A DNA stretch of 64,000 nucleotides from Capsicum annuum. Lineage: Eukaryota > Streptophyta > Magnoliopsida > Solanales > Solanaceae. The translations under genes were made by a program, and so were the position numbers. Shown here piece after piece: positions 11,761 through 22,957 of the stretch. Numbering within the stretch: the stretch's first letter is position 1; every line of letters begins with the position of its first letter. Location: positions 128,629,600 through 128,693,599 of the forward strand of contig NC_061118.1 in assembly GCF_002878395.1 (NCBI RefSeq), written 5' to 3'. The notes beneath the pieces are model-generated. The model was given only the letters and a program-made list of their open reading frames with translations, was not told where the DNA came from and did not search any database.

Positions 11761-13895
11761 TATGCATGATCACAGCCCTGGAAGTGGATGAGTGTGGGTG
11801 GTGGATCCTGAACTAGTAATGACCTCTGCGGACAGTCTTATAGAGTTGCTCAAGACACCAACTATGCCTAAAAGTATAAAGTTTAAAGAAGGGCCTGAAA
11901 AGGCTATTGTTGATGGAATTACAGACCTTGAGAGTACACACTCAAAAGGTCAAAAATAGTTGAGAAGATGGCCTCCAAGTAGGAGAAGGAGGACAAAATA
12001 ATATGGATAAGATGTAGTGATAAGAGTTGTGTCACAACACTAAATTAAGCATTGCTTGGGAGGCAACACAAGTTAAGATATTATTCTATTTTTGTATTTT
12101 AGTTTTTATTTCACTTTTGTTTTTTGCTGAGTCATAGGTTAAAGAAATGTTTGAGTATCGAAGACCCGAGCTAAGGAGCATGGAAACACTGAGTGTGGGG
12201 TCTACATGACCTTAGTGACATTTAAAGATGCTACTAGCTAGGCCTAGAGGACTTCGGGAGTATTTTTCTCCTTACTTTTAATAATACTTTTGGTACAAAG
12301 TATGTTTTAAGTTTGGGGAGGGGAATCTTATCATGGTTTTCGGTGAAGTGTTGCTATAGGAGTTGTTTTTAGTTATTTTTTGTTTTTGAGTAAATTTGAA
12401 AAATTACAAAAAGATTTTATCTTTGGTAGTTTTTAGGATTTGGTGTTTGTCTAGTAGGGGCACACATCACCCACCCCTCAGTTGTTTTTTTTTGGTTTAT
12501 TTCCAAGGGGGCCCCCTTTGAACCTAGTATCCCTTTTTCATTTTTAGGAGTAAAATTTTAAAATTCTTGTGTCAAGAGTAAGTGAGATGTTCTTGCTATT
12601 TGCTATGTGTAGTTACATGACACAAGTGGTTTTATTTGTAAAAAAACATATTGATTGTGTTGAATGATATTGTTAATACACCTAGAATTTGTTGTATGAC
12701 TCTTATATGATGTTGGCTTAATTCAGAATTCATGGTATGCTTGGTTTAGAGTCTGTAATGATCCTACTTGAATTGAGCATGTGTTATGTGTAATGTAAAC
12801 TTCTTGTTGTATTCCTTATGGCATTATGATATCTAGAACTTGCCTGGTGTTTGTGTAAAGCAAAAATAAAGAGTGTTGGGTTTATGAGATGATATAGATA
12901 CTTCTTTGATAGCTATGCTCATTCCCTCTTTTATCTACCCTGTGTATAATCCAGGTAACCCTATTAAGCCTTAGCCTATTTCTTTGGTAGCCTCATATAT
13001 GTCCTACTCCTCTTTTTTAATTAACCCTAATTTGGTCCAAAGATCCTAAGAACTTTAGTTGAGAAATTAATAAGGTTAAAGAGTGTAAAATTTTAGAAGG
13101 AAAGAGGTGAAAGTTAGTCCCAAAGTAGTTGCTAGTAGTGCTAAAAAAATTTATGTTTTGGAACTAGGAGTAATGTAATGAAAAGAAACAAAATTATGCA
13201 AAATTTGATCATGTGTTGATAGTAAATACTTCCCTCATAATATACGTGAACTAGCTTAAAGAGATGGGCCAAAATAAAGGATATGTGTGAAGGTAGAATT
13301 GGTTAAAGTATGGTTGTTGAGAAAAGAGTTCAATGTATAATATGATGTATTAAAGTGCTTAGGGAAGATAGTAACTATTACTGGCCACAATAGTTCCTAC
13401 CCATCCGTTAGCCTACATTATAACCCTTAAAGTTCTATTTGATCTTAAGCCTTACCATTCTGATATTAGTAAAGTACTACACTAAGGGAAAGCCTATGGT
13501 ACATCTTATGTAACTTGTGAATTCTTTGTGAGATCAAGCATTATTTGATTATTATACCCATGCCTGTGATATATTGTATCTAGGTGAGTGAATAGGGGTA
13601 ACTCTCTTGTGATGAGGGCGAATGTTTGATGATAGTAGGTGACATATATTTGATTGAGTAATATGCATAAGTTTTCCATTTTGGTGAGTCAGTTCTTGAG
13701 GTTAGGGTGTTTTGAAGTAGTATTCACAAGTTCTAATTGTATATGAAATGCTTCAATATAAAACTTTCTAATTATGGTCATTGTAGTACTATCTTGAATG
13801 TCTTTCTTTTTGTAGTAGTAATGGGGAGGCTTTCGCAGTTGAGGCTTAAGGTAAAAAGTTGTTCAAGGACAAATAAGGCTTTAAGTGTAGGGTGA
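11761..13895 (+). other. Noncoding internal tail of the Athila-type element
   Basis: No RT, RNase H, integrase or envelope motif is visible in any frame. A 'GCTTGGGAGGCAACACAA' word (12056-12073), commonly seen between pol and the 3' end of Athila-type elements, is present. It is followed by a polypurine run (about 12309-12325, AGTTTGGGGAGGGGAA). A second shorter purine run (AGTGTAGGGTGA, 13883-13894) lies against the 3' LTR and is the better-placed polypurine tract. Confidence 0.55.
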
Positions 13896-15372
13896 TGATC
13901 TTAGGTGGATTTATGCACCTAACTGATAATATCTACCCTTAATTAGCATAGTTTTAAGGACTTATCGTGTGCGTAATGAGTTAATTTTCTAATAAATGAG
14001 CATGTCAGTGTTAAAATATGTGTTATACTATTTAAGGTGCGTCGAAATCAAGTTCTGAAGCAAAACATCTATTTAGAGTTTAAACAAGAAGACTAGTATT
14101 CTTAGCTTGAGCTATGTGTTATTCTAGTTTGTCTTCTTTGATTATAGTGTGTTATGAGCACTAACTGGTGGAGTTTCATGTTATAGGAAGATTTATGAGA
14201 TGTTGAACTTGATAAAGTAATGATATACAAGCTGGGATTAAAGAGGAAAAGCTGCCACAAAGCAACGGATCAAAGTCAAATACATGGAATAAACTATGTA
14301 AAAAGCTAGAAATTTTGGGCTTAGGGGCTTACCACGTCACCTAAACACCTCTATATTGGCATGCCATTCCCTTGGTTGCAATTTAGAATACCAAATCCAG
14401 TATCAGGCATAATATTGGCATACCACACTGCCTAGGCAGAAGGCTAGGGGCGTGGAACAGTGGCATTATCAATTCAGTCAATTGTGGCCTACTATAAATA
14501 TGACACAACTCTTTTGTAAATATCTTGGGTGACCTTAGGGCATTGGAATACATTTGAGGAGGCTTCTCTAAGGTTTTTTATCTTTTATTCTAGTTTACTT
14601 TTGGATTTTTACATGAATTCATTAAATATGATTATTTTTAATTCCTTGAGCGGCTAAATACCCACATTTGGGGTTAAATCCAAGAACATGAGTACTTTTG
14701 CTCATATTTAAGTTGGTTTATGTTATTATCATTATTGGTTGTTCATGTATCCCTATTTTAACTATTCTATGAATTCGCAAGCCTTAGGATAAATGCATAT
14801 TTCTATTGTGAGCTCAGAAGGAGGAACGATAGAATAGAATGTGGGATATATGGGATGGGATCATAATCATTTAAGGGATTCAAGTTATAATTCATGCATA
14901 GGATAGTAATATACCTAATTTTCCCTATTTGGTTCATATACAAAAAGAAAAACAAATAAGTTTAACTTAGTTCTTTCATCCCTACTAAACGATATAGTTG
15001 TGAGGCTAAATCAGATAGTTGATTAGAGGTTCAAAAGACCACAATCATGTTATAAATCCTGTGAATCAACAACCAAGATAATTAACTAAATCAACGAGAT
15101 TATATATCTAAGTAGGATTTTTCATAGTGCCTTAACCCTGGGTTCCTCTTATTATTGTCTAAGAACGTTAGTTTACCTCACTATTTATGTTTGCTTTAAG
15201 TTTTTATTCCCAAACACTTTTTGTTACTTTCTCACTTGTTTAACCTTTATAGTGAGACTAGAATAGGAAAGTTGTTTAACACAAGTCCCTGTGAGATCGA
15301 TATTTGGCTTTCTAAAGGCCATTTTACTACTTGGTGGACCAGGTACACTTGCGTGTGTGCTTGCGCATAACA
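13896..15372 (+). repeat. 3' LTR of the Athila-type element
   Basis: This 1,477-bp LTR starts TGATCTTAGG and ends GCATAACA, directly followed by the TSD copy CCTAC. It contains a TATA-like ACTATAAATA word (14491-14500). It is uninterrupted, unlike the 5' LTR, and so defines the family's LTR length. Confidence 0.85.
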
Positions 15373-15377
15373 CCTAC

Positions 15378-17895
15378 CCTAGGATCATTATGAGAAAGAT
15401 GAGGTAGTGGACGAGGATGGTATAAAATAGGAGGTAGTGGTACCAGTTGGAGGTGTAACCTTTCCTCTAGTGTTTTTTGAGGTTATTAATAGATTTTGGA
15501 TTTTATGAGTGGGTTGGTAATTACAGGAGCCATTCCTTCTACACAGACATTTTAGGTTTTAGATGTTTATCCTACTTCTACCTTATCTCCAAAAATTAAT
15601 AAAGCTCCAGGGACTGACATATTTCTCTATCTCATGTTAGGATCCATTATGATGAGACTGGGAATGAGTTGATGATTAAGTTTCTAAAAATGAAACCTCT
15701 TTCATTTTATGCTGCTAAAATAGAGGACCTGTTTGACTTCATCATTGACTACTTCGAGAGGTTGCACAAATTGGAGATTATGTAACGATATGGAATTAAG
15801 TTTGTGACTTTACAAATGCTAGGGGATGACAAGTAGTAGTGGAGAGCCTATATTGAGTGTCATTACCAACCTTACCTCTATTGACCTGGGCTCAATTTTA
15901 TACCTTATTATTGGAGAAATATATTCCTTGTACCCTTCATGATGGCAATAAAGATGAGTTTTCATCTTTTGAGAAAGGTAGTATATCAGTTACATCCTTC
16001 AAGGCTAAGTTTCACACCTTGTGTCACTCTCCTACCCTATTTTTGGGCATAAAAGAGGAGAGCATACAGTTTTATATGAAAGGGTTAAGAAGTGATGTGC
16101 AGGTTTTGTCTATGTACAATACTTTAAAAAGAAAGACCTTTAATGAGGTCTATGATTATGTGAAGAAGCTATAAAGAGTCAAACAGGTTGGTCAGGTTAA
16201 CGTATTAGCAAAGAAGTTCCAGAATGCAGGTAACTTCAGTGGCTCATATTCTAAAGGTTATAGTTAGTAGGATTACCCAATTCACCCCTCATTCAGTCAG
16301 CTTTTCTAGCTCCCACAGCCGGCCCAATATGGACTCCTTCTTAGTCTCCAGTTGTAAGAAGCTAAGGTACTTTATATTATTATACTAGCCAGCTTTTTTT
16401 AAACAGGATTGTTATTGTTGTGGTGTTGTTGGGCACTTCAAGAGTGAGTGCCTTCTGAGGGATATAGGTAATCAAGAATAGTAGTAGACCAAGGTTATAG
16501 TCCTAATGGGTAAAGGTGAGGTCTGTAATGGTAGAGGTAGTGCACAGGGTAGATAGGGTAATCAGTAGATTGATATGGGTGGAAATAGAGAAAAAAAATA
16601 TAGAAAAGAATGGTGCACAACCAGTAAGGAAAGACATCAAAATTAATGACTAGGCTCACTGTTATGGCTTATTAAGCAAGACTGTGGTCGGAGCTTCAGA
16701 TGTAGTTAACACAGTATTATTCTAGTATGTGACTGAGTGAGTTTTATTTATTTGATTTGGGGTCTATTTATTCTTATATATCTATTATATTTGCATTGGG
16801 TATGGACTTAGTTTGTGATGTACTTAATTCTCTTCTATATGTGTTTACTCCTCTTGGAGAGTCTATAGTAGTGACCTAAGTCTATCGTTCTTGCTCTGTA
16901 TTCTGTACAGGTTTCCAGACTTAGGTAGATTTAATCATATTAGGCTTGCTTGATTTTGACATTATTTTGGGTATGACTTGGTTATCTCTATGTCATGCTA
17001 TCTTGAACTATAATGCCAAGAAAATGATGCTAAGAATGGCTAGAATGGATAAACTAGAGTGGGAGGGTGTATATAAGTCAAAACTGGTGAAAATCATATC
17101 TTATTTCGGGCTAGGAAGCTAGTGGGGAAGAGGTTTTCTAACTTTTTAGCTCATTTTTAGGATATTAGAGTGGAGACTTTTTTCTATTAAGTTAGTTCAT
17201 GTGGTTTCGGAGTTTCAAAGGGTATTTCTTTTAGATTTTCTTGGTATGCCTTCGAACAGGGATCTTGACTTTTATATTTATTTAGAGCTGGGCACTCACC
17301 TAATTTTTGTTCCTTCTTACCGAATGGCTTCGATTGAGTTAAGGGAACTCAAAACCTAATTACAAGAGCTAGTTGATAAAGGATTTATTTATCCAAGTTC
17401 TTTGCCTTGGGGTGCTCCAATGTTGTTCATTAAAAAGAAGTATAGTTGCATGAGAATGTGATTTAATTATAGACAGTTGGACAAAGTTATCAAGAATAAG
17501 TATCTCTTGCCCTGTATAGATGATAACTTTGACCAGTTATAGGGTGCTTCAGTATTCTTCAAGATTGAATTAAGGTCGGGTTACCATTAGTTAAAAATTT
17601 GACCTGAGGATGTATCCAAGATAGCTTGTAGGACCTGATATGGTCATTACAAATTCTTAGTGATGTCTTTTGGGTTGAACAATACGCCGGCAACCTTTAT
17701 AAGCTTGATGGATAGTATTTTTAAGTTTTTTATGGATTCTTTGTGATAGTTTTTATTGAATACATTTTGGTTCAAAGAGCAAGGAGGAATACGCATGTCA
17801 TCTTCACATTATTTTAGGAATTTTGAATGAGAAATAGTTGTATGCAACGTTATCAAAATATGAGTTCTGTTTGTCTTCAATTGCCTTTTTAGGGC
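15378..17895 (+). pseudogene. Chromovirus gag-pol remnant (Gag, zinc knuckle, protease, RT)
   Basis: The broken polyprotein reads in normal order. Gag is clearest at 15857-16174 ('LTWAQFYTLLLEKYIP', 'KDEFSSFEKG'). A zinc knuckle CYCCGVVGHFKSEC (16410-16451) keeps C-x2-C-x4-H-x4-C. A protease tail 'LDFDIILGMTWLS' lies near 16951-16990. RT runs from 'YRMASIELRELKT' (about 17320) through '[13 protein letters not shown]', 'ASVFFKIELRSGYH' and '[15 protein letters not shown]' to 'IAFLGHE' (about 17895). The catalytic F-I-D-D motif reads F-I-E-Y (about 17752-17763), so RT would be inactive even without the stops (for example TAG at 17540-17542 and 17588-17590). Confidence 0.85.
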
Positions 17896-18270
17896 ATGAG
17901 GTTTGTTAAGAAGGGTAATTCTAGCTCTCGGTATGTTAGTTTTTTTGAGGTTCTAGATGATGTAGGTCCAATGGTGCATAGGTTGGAATTATTGCAAAGC
18001 TTGTTGGGGGTCTATTTGATATTCCATGTATCCATGATTAAAAGATACCATGGGGATGGGGATTATATTATTAAGTGGTATTCAATTTTATTAGATAGAA
18101 TCTTTCTTTTAAGAGTAACCAATTTCTATTCTAGATCTAAATGTACAAAAGTTGAGGAAGAAGGAGATTCAATCAGTAAAATTTTAACTGAAAGCATCAT
18201 CTAGTTGAGGAAGCTACTCAGCAAATTGAGAAGGGCATGTGGGACAAGTAACCTTACTTATCTAAGGATA
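17896..18270 (+). pseudogene. Chromovirus integrase C-terminus and chromodomain remnant
   Basis: Directly after the RT tail the frame reads 'RFVKKGNSSSRYVSFFEVLDDVGPM' and 'YLIFHVSMIKRYHGD' (17896-18065), the conserved end of chromovirus integrase. A decayed chromodomain follows, with 'ISILDLNVQKLRKKEIQSV' across a frame change (about 18120-18170) and a 'VEEAT-EIEK'-like tail (about 18200-18235). The chromodomain normally targets integration to modified histone H3. RNase H and the integrase catalytic core are missing between this and the RT, so an internal deletion joins the two at about 17893-17905. The 17896-18204 frame is therefore not a host gene. Confidence 0.8.
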
Positions 18271-19947
18271 CATATACTCTTTCTTTTGCTTGACTTGTCT
18301 TATTTCCTTGTTTGATCATTCGGGGATGAAGGAAATTGGTATATGTTTTAATGACCCTTTCCATCATTACAAGTAAGTCTAGTATGCAAAAATTTAAGGT
18401 AAGATTTTCCATGAATTAGGAGTTAGAAATTTCTAGCTAGGCTAGTCATAAATATAATTCAAGCGAGATATGGTCTAGTGAAATTCAAAAATGGACTGGA
18501 TAAATGTGATAAGGTTTAATATGTTCTACTCTTAGCTAAGATGACAAGAAATTCATAGGATTTTCTAAAAGTGATTTTGGGTAAGTAGAATCTCCAATAT
18601 TGAACATGACATAAAGTAGTTAGTCTAGGATGTCATGATTTAAGGATGCACTGCGAAAAAGTCAAAATTGGAAGAAATCTTGAGTTTTTACCTTGCTACC
18701 CTGATATAGTAGTTAGAAGATCGCTATAACACTATTGCTATAGCGGGAGTCAAACCCGGTCAATTTCGTAATAGCGTGTGACTCTCTATAGCAATGTCGC
18801 TATAATGGGATCGGGTTGCTATAGCAGGGTAAATTGTTGTTTATGTAAAAAAAATTCAAAAATAGCTATTAATCTAAACTAATTTTTGGGAAAAGCTTAC
18901 ACAATTGGGGGTGATTTCCGCTAGTTTTCCACTAAGTACCTTCATAAAGGTAAGTAATTTATCTTCATTAACTAGTTTTCATGTTTTTAAATCTTAGAAT
19001 CACTAGTTTACTGGTCATGGGGAGGGTTTATCTGGACCTTGCTAAAATTTTATGGTGCAAGGAAGTAAATTGGATGTAAAACCTTTGAGTTTTTGTTGAA
19101 GGTTGATAAGTTACTTTTGCATGCCAATAATTCACTATTGTAATCATGAAATTAAAAGGATTAAAGTGAATTTATGGTAGAAAAATCCTGAAATATGTCG
19201 GATGATCATGAATTTGGCCTTAGGGTTTGGGATTAAGTTATAATCCTCAATGTTATTGGTCATTTGATTGATTATGTGTTATATTTCTATTTTTGAACAC
19301 AAGCATGCTGAGATTGCAAGAAAAGGGAAAGCTCAGGTTCGGTATAACATTTGATGCTTGGATTGAGGTGGGTAATGATTTAATGTAGTTGAACTCAACT
19401 TGTTTTATATGTGTATAATAACTATTCTTTCGTATTGCTTGTACAATGCATTTTTAATAAAAAGGAATGATTGATTGATATCTTAAATGTTAATCACAAG
19501 CAAAAAACTTATATGAAAAGTTTTTTGGTTATTACAAGTGTTGTCTCTGTCATCATGTTGTTATGATTGTTATGATATGTATTGTTACTATGGGATATAT
19601 ATGTATACTTAGACATCTTCATGAATTTTATATTTATTATTATGGGATGTATAGATATCTGAACATCTATGCGAGATTGTTTGTTATGAAGTTGGCAAAC
19701 ACTAGATGTCTGAAATTTAGTACATGGATAAGAGCTCACCACTATAGGTCATGACTAATAGCTGCCCATAAGACCCCTAGCATATTGTACAAGCTACAGG
19801 TGAGTATGATGGTTTCTTGAGTGAATCAAGGATTATGTATTGGTTCCTTGAGTGGACCGAGATGATATGTTATTTGCTAAAGGTAGTTTCTCTATGTTAA
19901 TCAAATTTGTATATTAATTTCCTTGTTGTTGTCTTATAGATCCTTAT

Positions 19948-22248
19948 TGTTACATAGTTGGTTTTCTGGCCTTAGAACTTTTCCTAGGATTTCGTTCTCC
20001 TGAACCAATACAACTCAGGGTACAAGCCGTATATTAGGGTACAAGTGGTATAGTCCTATCGTATGCTGACCAGTATTGGTTGGTGGGATGGATGGGTTAC
20101 TGGAATGGATATGACTTGGGGGATAATATCATATGGTGGGGTATGAGTTGTATCTAGTACTCATATAGGGAACAGTGTTCAATCCTCTTGGTATTCTATT
20201 CTGCCAGGGATACGGATGAAAAGTACGAATCGTATACTGTAGCTATGACTGATTGGATGAGTCATATGCTGGATAGTGTTGGGTATAGGGGTTAGGGAAG
20301 GATACGAGTGGTGGGTACCATTCTTATCAGAAGGGTACGACTCGTATAGGTCAGTCGTATCCCTATGACAGGACTTTTGTGCAACTTAAGTGGGGGCAAT
20401 TTGGATATTTCCCTACTTACCCTAATAGGATCCCACGACTTCTAACCTATTTGGAAGAGTATTTACTTTATTATTTCTCTCTTTAATACTTAGAAACTAC
20501 TCCTAAATAATCTAAAATCCTCCAAAAACTTTAGGGCAAGAAAGTTAGAGTTTCATCTTGAGGACTAATTTGGAGCTTCCTTTGGTGATTTCTTTCCATC
20601 AATTCTTGAGTATAAGGCATATTCTCTTCCCTCATTGTTATTTCCAACTAAAGCCATGATTTTACTATTGGTTTTCATGATTTTATTAGTGAATACTTTT
20701 GGGTTTTCAAATATAATTTGGGGGTTTTGTTTATAAATGGTTGGTTATGGTTTCCAATGGTTTTAATTATGCCTTTCTATGCATTAAAGTTGGTTTTGGA
20801 TAATTGGATTATATGGGAATAGTTGTTGGTAATTGGAATTGGTTTTGGATATATTTATACCCCCAATGTGTTTGACAAAATGCTTATAAAGATATGTTTA
20901 TTACATTGACTTCTTTTAAATGGAACTCTTGCGTGTTTTAAACTTGGTAAAGGATTTATACATGGATTAAATGGTTTGGAAGGATAAATGGCTAAATGGT
21001 TATGCTTGTGGGGTACGGATTTCCCCAAGTGGATATAATATTGTAATTGGAAAGGCACCTAAGGTCCCCTATACCTACATGTGGTTCGCTATGGATAGTA
21101 CTTGCAAGTATGGTTGGTATGACGATACCACCACTAAGTAGCCTTAGTTGATAAATAGTAAATATATTACTTAGAAACGGTTTTAATTGGTCATTAAATG
21201 GGGAGGTATAGCTAAGTCATGAAAGGTGGAGGTCCTGGGGGGACCGAAACTAGAAACTCATATTTATCGGTATGAGGTTGGTCTTGGTGGACCATGTGTA
21301 TGATGTCAAACCTCATATTAGGGGATGTACTAGTCATCCCAATTAGATACTTCCCTGGTCGTGCAGTTACACGCACTGGGGCCCTTTTTGCAGGGGGAGC
21401 TTAACCCATATTGCATGTAGGTGCTTTAGGATGGCAAAGCTACACAAGCCAGGTAAAGGTTTTAAATTAATGCTAAATCCAGTTCTCTTTACTAGCACTT
21501 CTATATGTATGGTTGTATGCATTATGGATGGTTTTACTTGGTTTTATAAATAGCCTTATTTTATCCTTATTCTAAGTTCATGCTAGCGATCACTCTCTAA
21601 CTCATCTACTGGAGGTTGTATACCCACGCTATATAGGAACTAGCTATTCTACTCCTGTCTAGCACGCAAATTTGGTATCAGCATTTGGACTTAAGTGGAG
21701 AGCTTTCATCCTTTTGGAAGGCTCTATATCATGTTATGGACATCATTGGACATTTTTATTTTATTTTTGGATGTTGGTTTTGTCCATGGTTGGGGGCATG
21801 CCCCAACCGGATATTTTTACTCTTTTGGATAGAGGTTTTGTGGTACTTCTGGGGGTTGGTATGGGCGAGATTGTATTGATGCCGGCCTTGGCATTAGAAT
21901 AGGCTAGTGGGCTGACACCAAATCACAGAATTTTCTACTGTTCCATCGTAATTATATTTTGGGATTGATTATCAGATTATGTTTTGGTATTCCCTTTAGT
22001 TATGGCTTGGTTTATGGCCCTTGGTTTAGTTTCATATGGTTGGTTTGATACGGTTAGACTCAATTAGGTCGGTTATGGGTGTGACCCTATCCCAAAGTTG
22101 TCATGAGAGCATTTATGCTATATTTTTATCTACTCAAAATTCAACCTATCTAAGACTGGATATAGGTGGTTGGGTAACCGGGGCAATCTCCGGTCCTATT
22201 TGGACTTGGGATACCCATTACGTCTAGGCCCTGGTTTGGGTCGTGACC
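19948..22248 (+). mobile_element. Solo LTR, Ty3/gypsy family 'B', copy 1
   Basis: This 2,301-bp segment aligns with the reverse complement of 34043-36345 (2,303 bp) end to end. Shared landmarks are a 'TTTTCCT-GG-TTT' block (19979), tandem 'GGGTACGA-TCGTAT' words (20030-20370), a leader with 'TTCCAACTAAAG' (20642), and the end 'GGCCCTGGTTTGGGTCGTGAC' (22228-22248). It is flanked by CTTAT (19943-19947) and CTTGT (22249-22253), a TSD with one change. With no internal DNA it is a solo LTR left by recombination. The small open frames inside (for example 21672-21902) are not genes. Confidence 0.8.
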
Positions 22249-22957
22249 CTTGTGTGGTCTAAATTAATAATAAGTTGTGGCATAATTCAATGTATTTATT
22301 TACTTGTAATTTGGGACATGATTTGTCAAGTTGGTTGAGTCATGGTTGTTGACTTGGATTCTTGTTGGCAGACTTAATTTGACTTGTCTTTGCTTTAAAT
22401 GAGGTTAAGTGTTATAAATATGAACTAAGATTACATGGTAGGTGTTCCTGTATTGATTTGTTTTATTAAGTTATGGATATGTGTCCATAATCATTTTGGG
22501 TCGGTCAAATGACCCTACTAGTACACCGTTGCTTCTAATGTACTAGTAATACATATGATATTATTTTTATTATGTGTAGATCTTATTTTGATAACTATTT
22601 TGAAACCGTATTTGTGATTCAGATCGTGATCGAACTTAAGGGTGATCTACATCTGTCAGGTTGTCACAAGTTCTTCTTTTTTATGGTCAATTATTTTAGA
22701 CTTACATTTTCAATTGTTTTGAAGTTGTAAACTTGGTTTATATTATTAGAGTTTTGGCACCATAACTTTTAGGTTCTAGGGGATGATTTATTATGCATTA
22801 TAGTTATTCTATATTTTGTTTATAACCTTGGTTTATAGATTTTTTGTAACAGATAATGGTTTAGTTGCCTATGTTTTGGCTAAGTGTTGAATTATTTATT
22901 CAATTAGTTGGTTACCCTACAGGAGGGTTAGTGTGGGTTCCACTCATAGAGGGTTTA

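Larger units (their letters stand above)
6641..15372 (+). mobile_element. Athila-type Ty3/gypsy element with gag/protease remnants only
   Basis: A complete LTR-to-LTR element is flanked by a perfect 5-bp TSD, CCTAC (6636-6640 and 15373-15377), and is inserted in the internal region of the outer chromovirus. The 5' LTR is 6641-9627 (split by an inverted solo LTR) and the 3' LTR is 13896-15372. Removing the insert leaves about 1,467 bp against 1,477 bp. The PBS matches tRNA-Asp, as expected for the Athila/Tat lineage. The inside shows only Gag-like and protease-like remnants (about 9890-11760), then noncoding DNA. I see no RT, RNase H or integrase motif. This fits a non-autonomous 'TR-GAG'-like layout or a pol-deleted Athila derivative. 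Confidence 0.85.

Noticed and set aside
17896..18204. A 102-residue host gene
   Set aside because: Its first half is the conserved C-terminal end of chromovirus integrase and it lies just before the 3' LTR.
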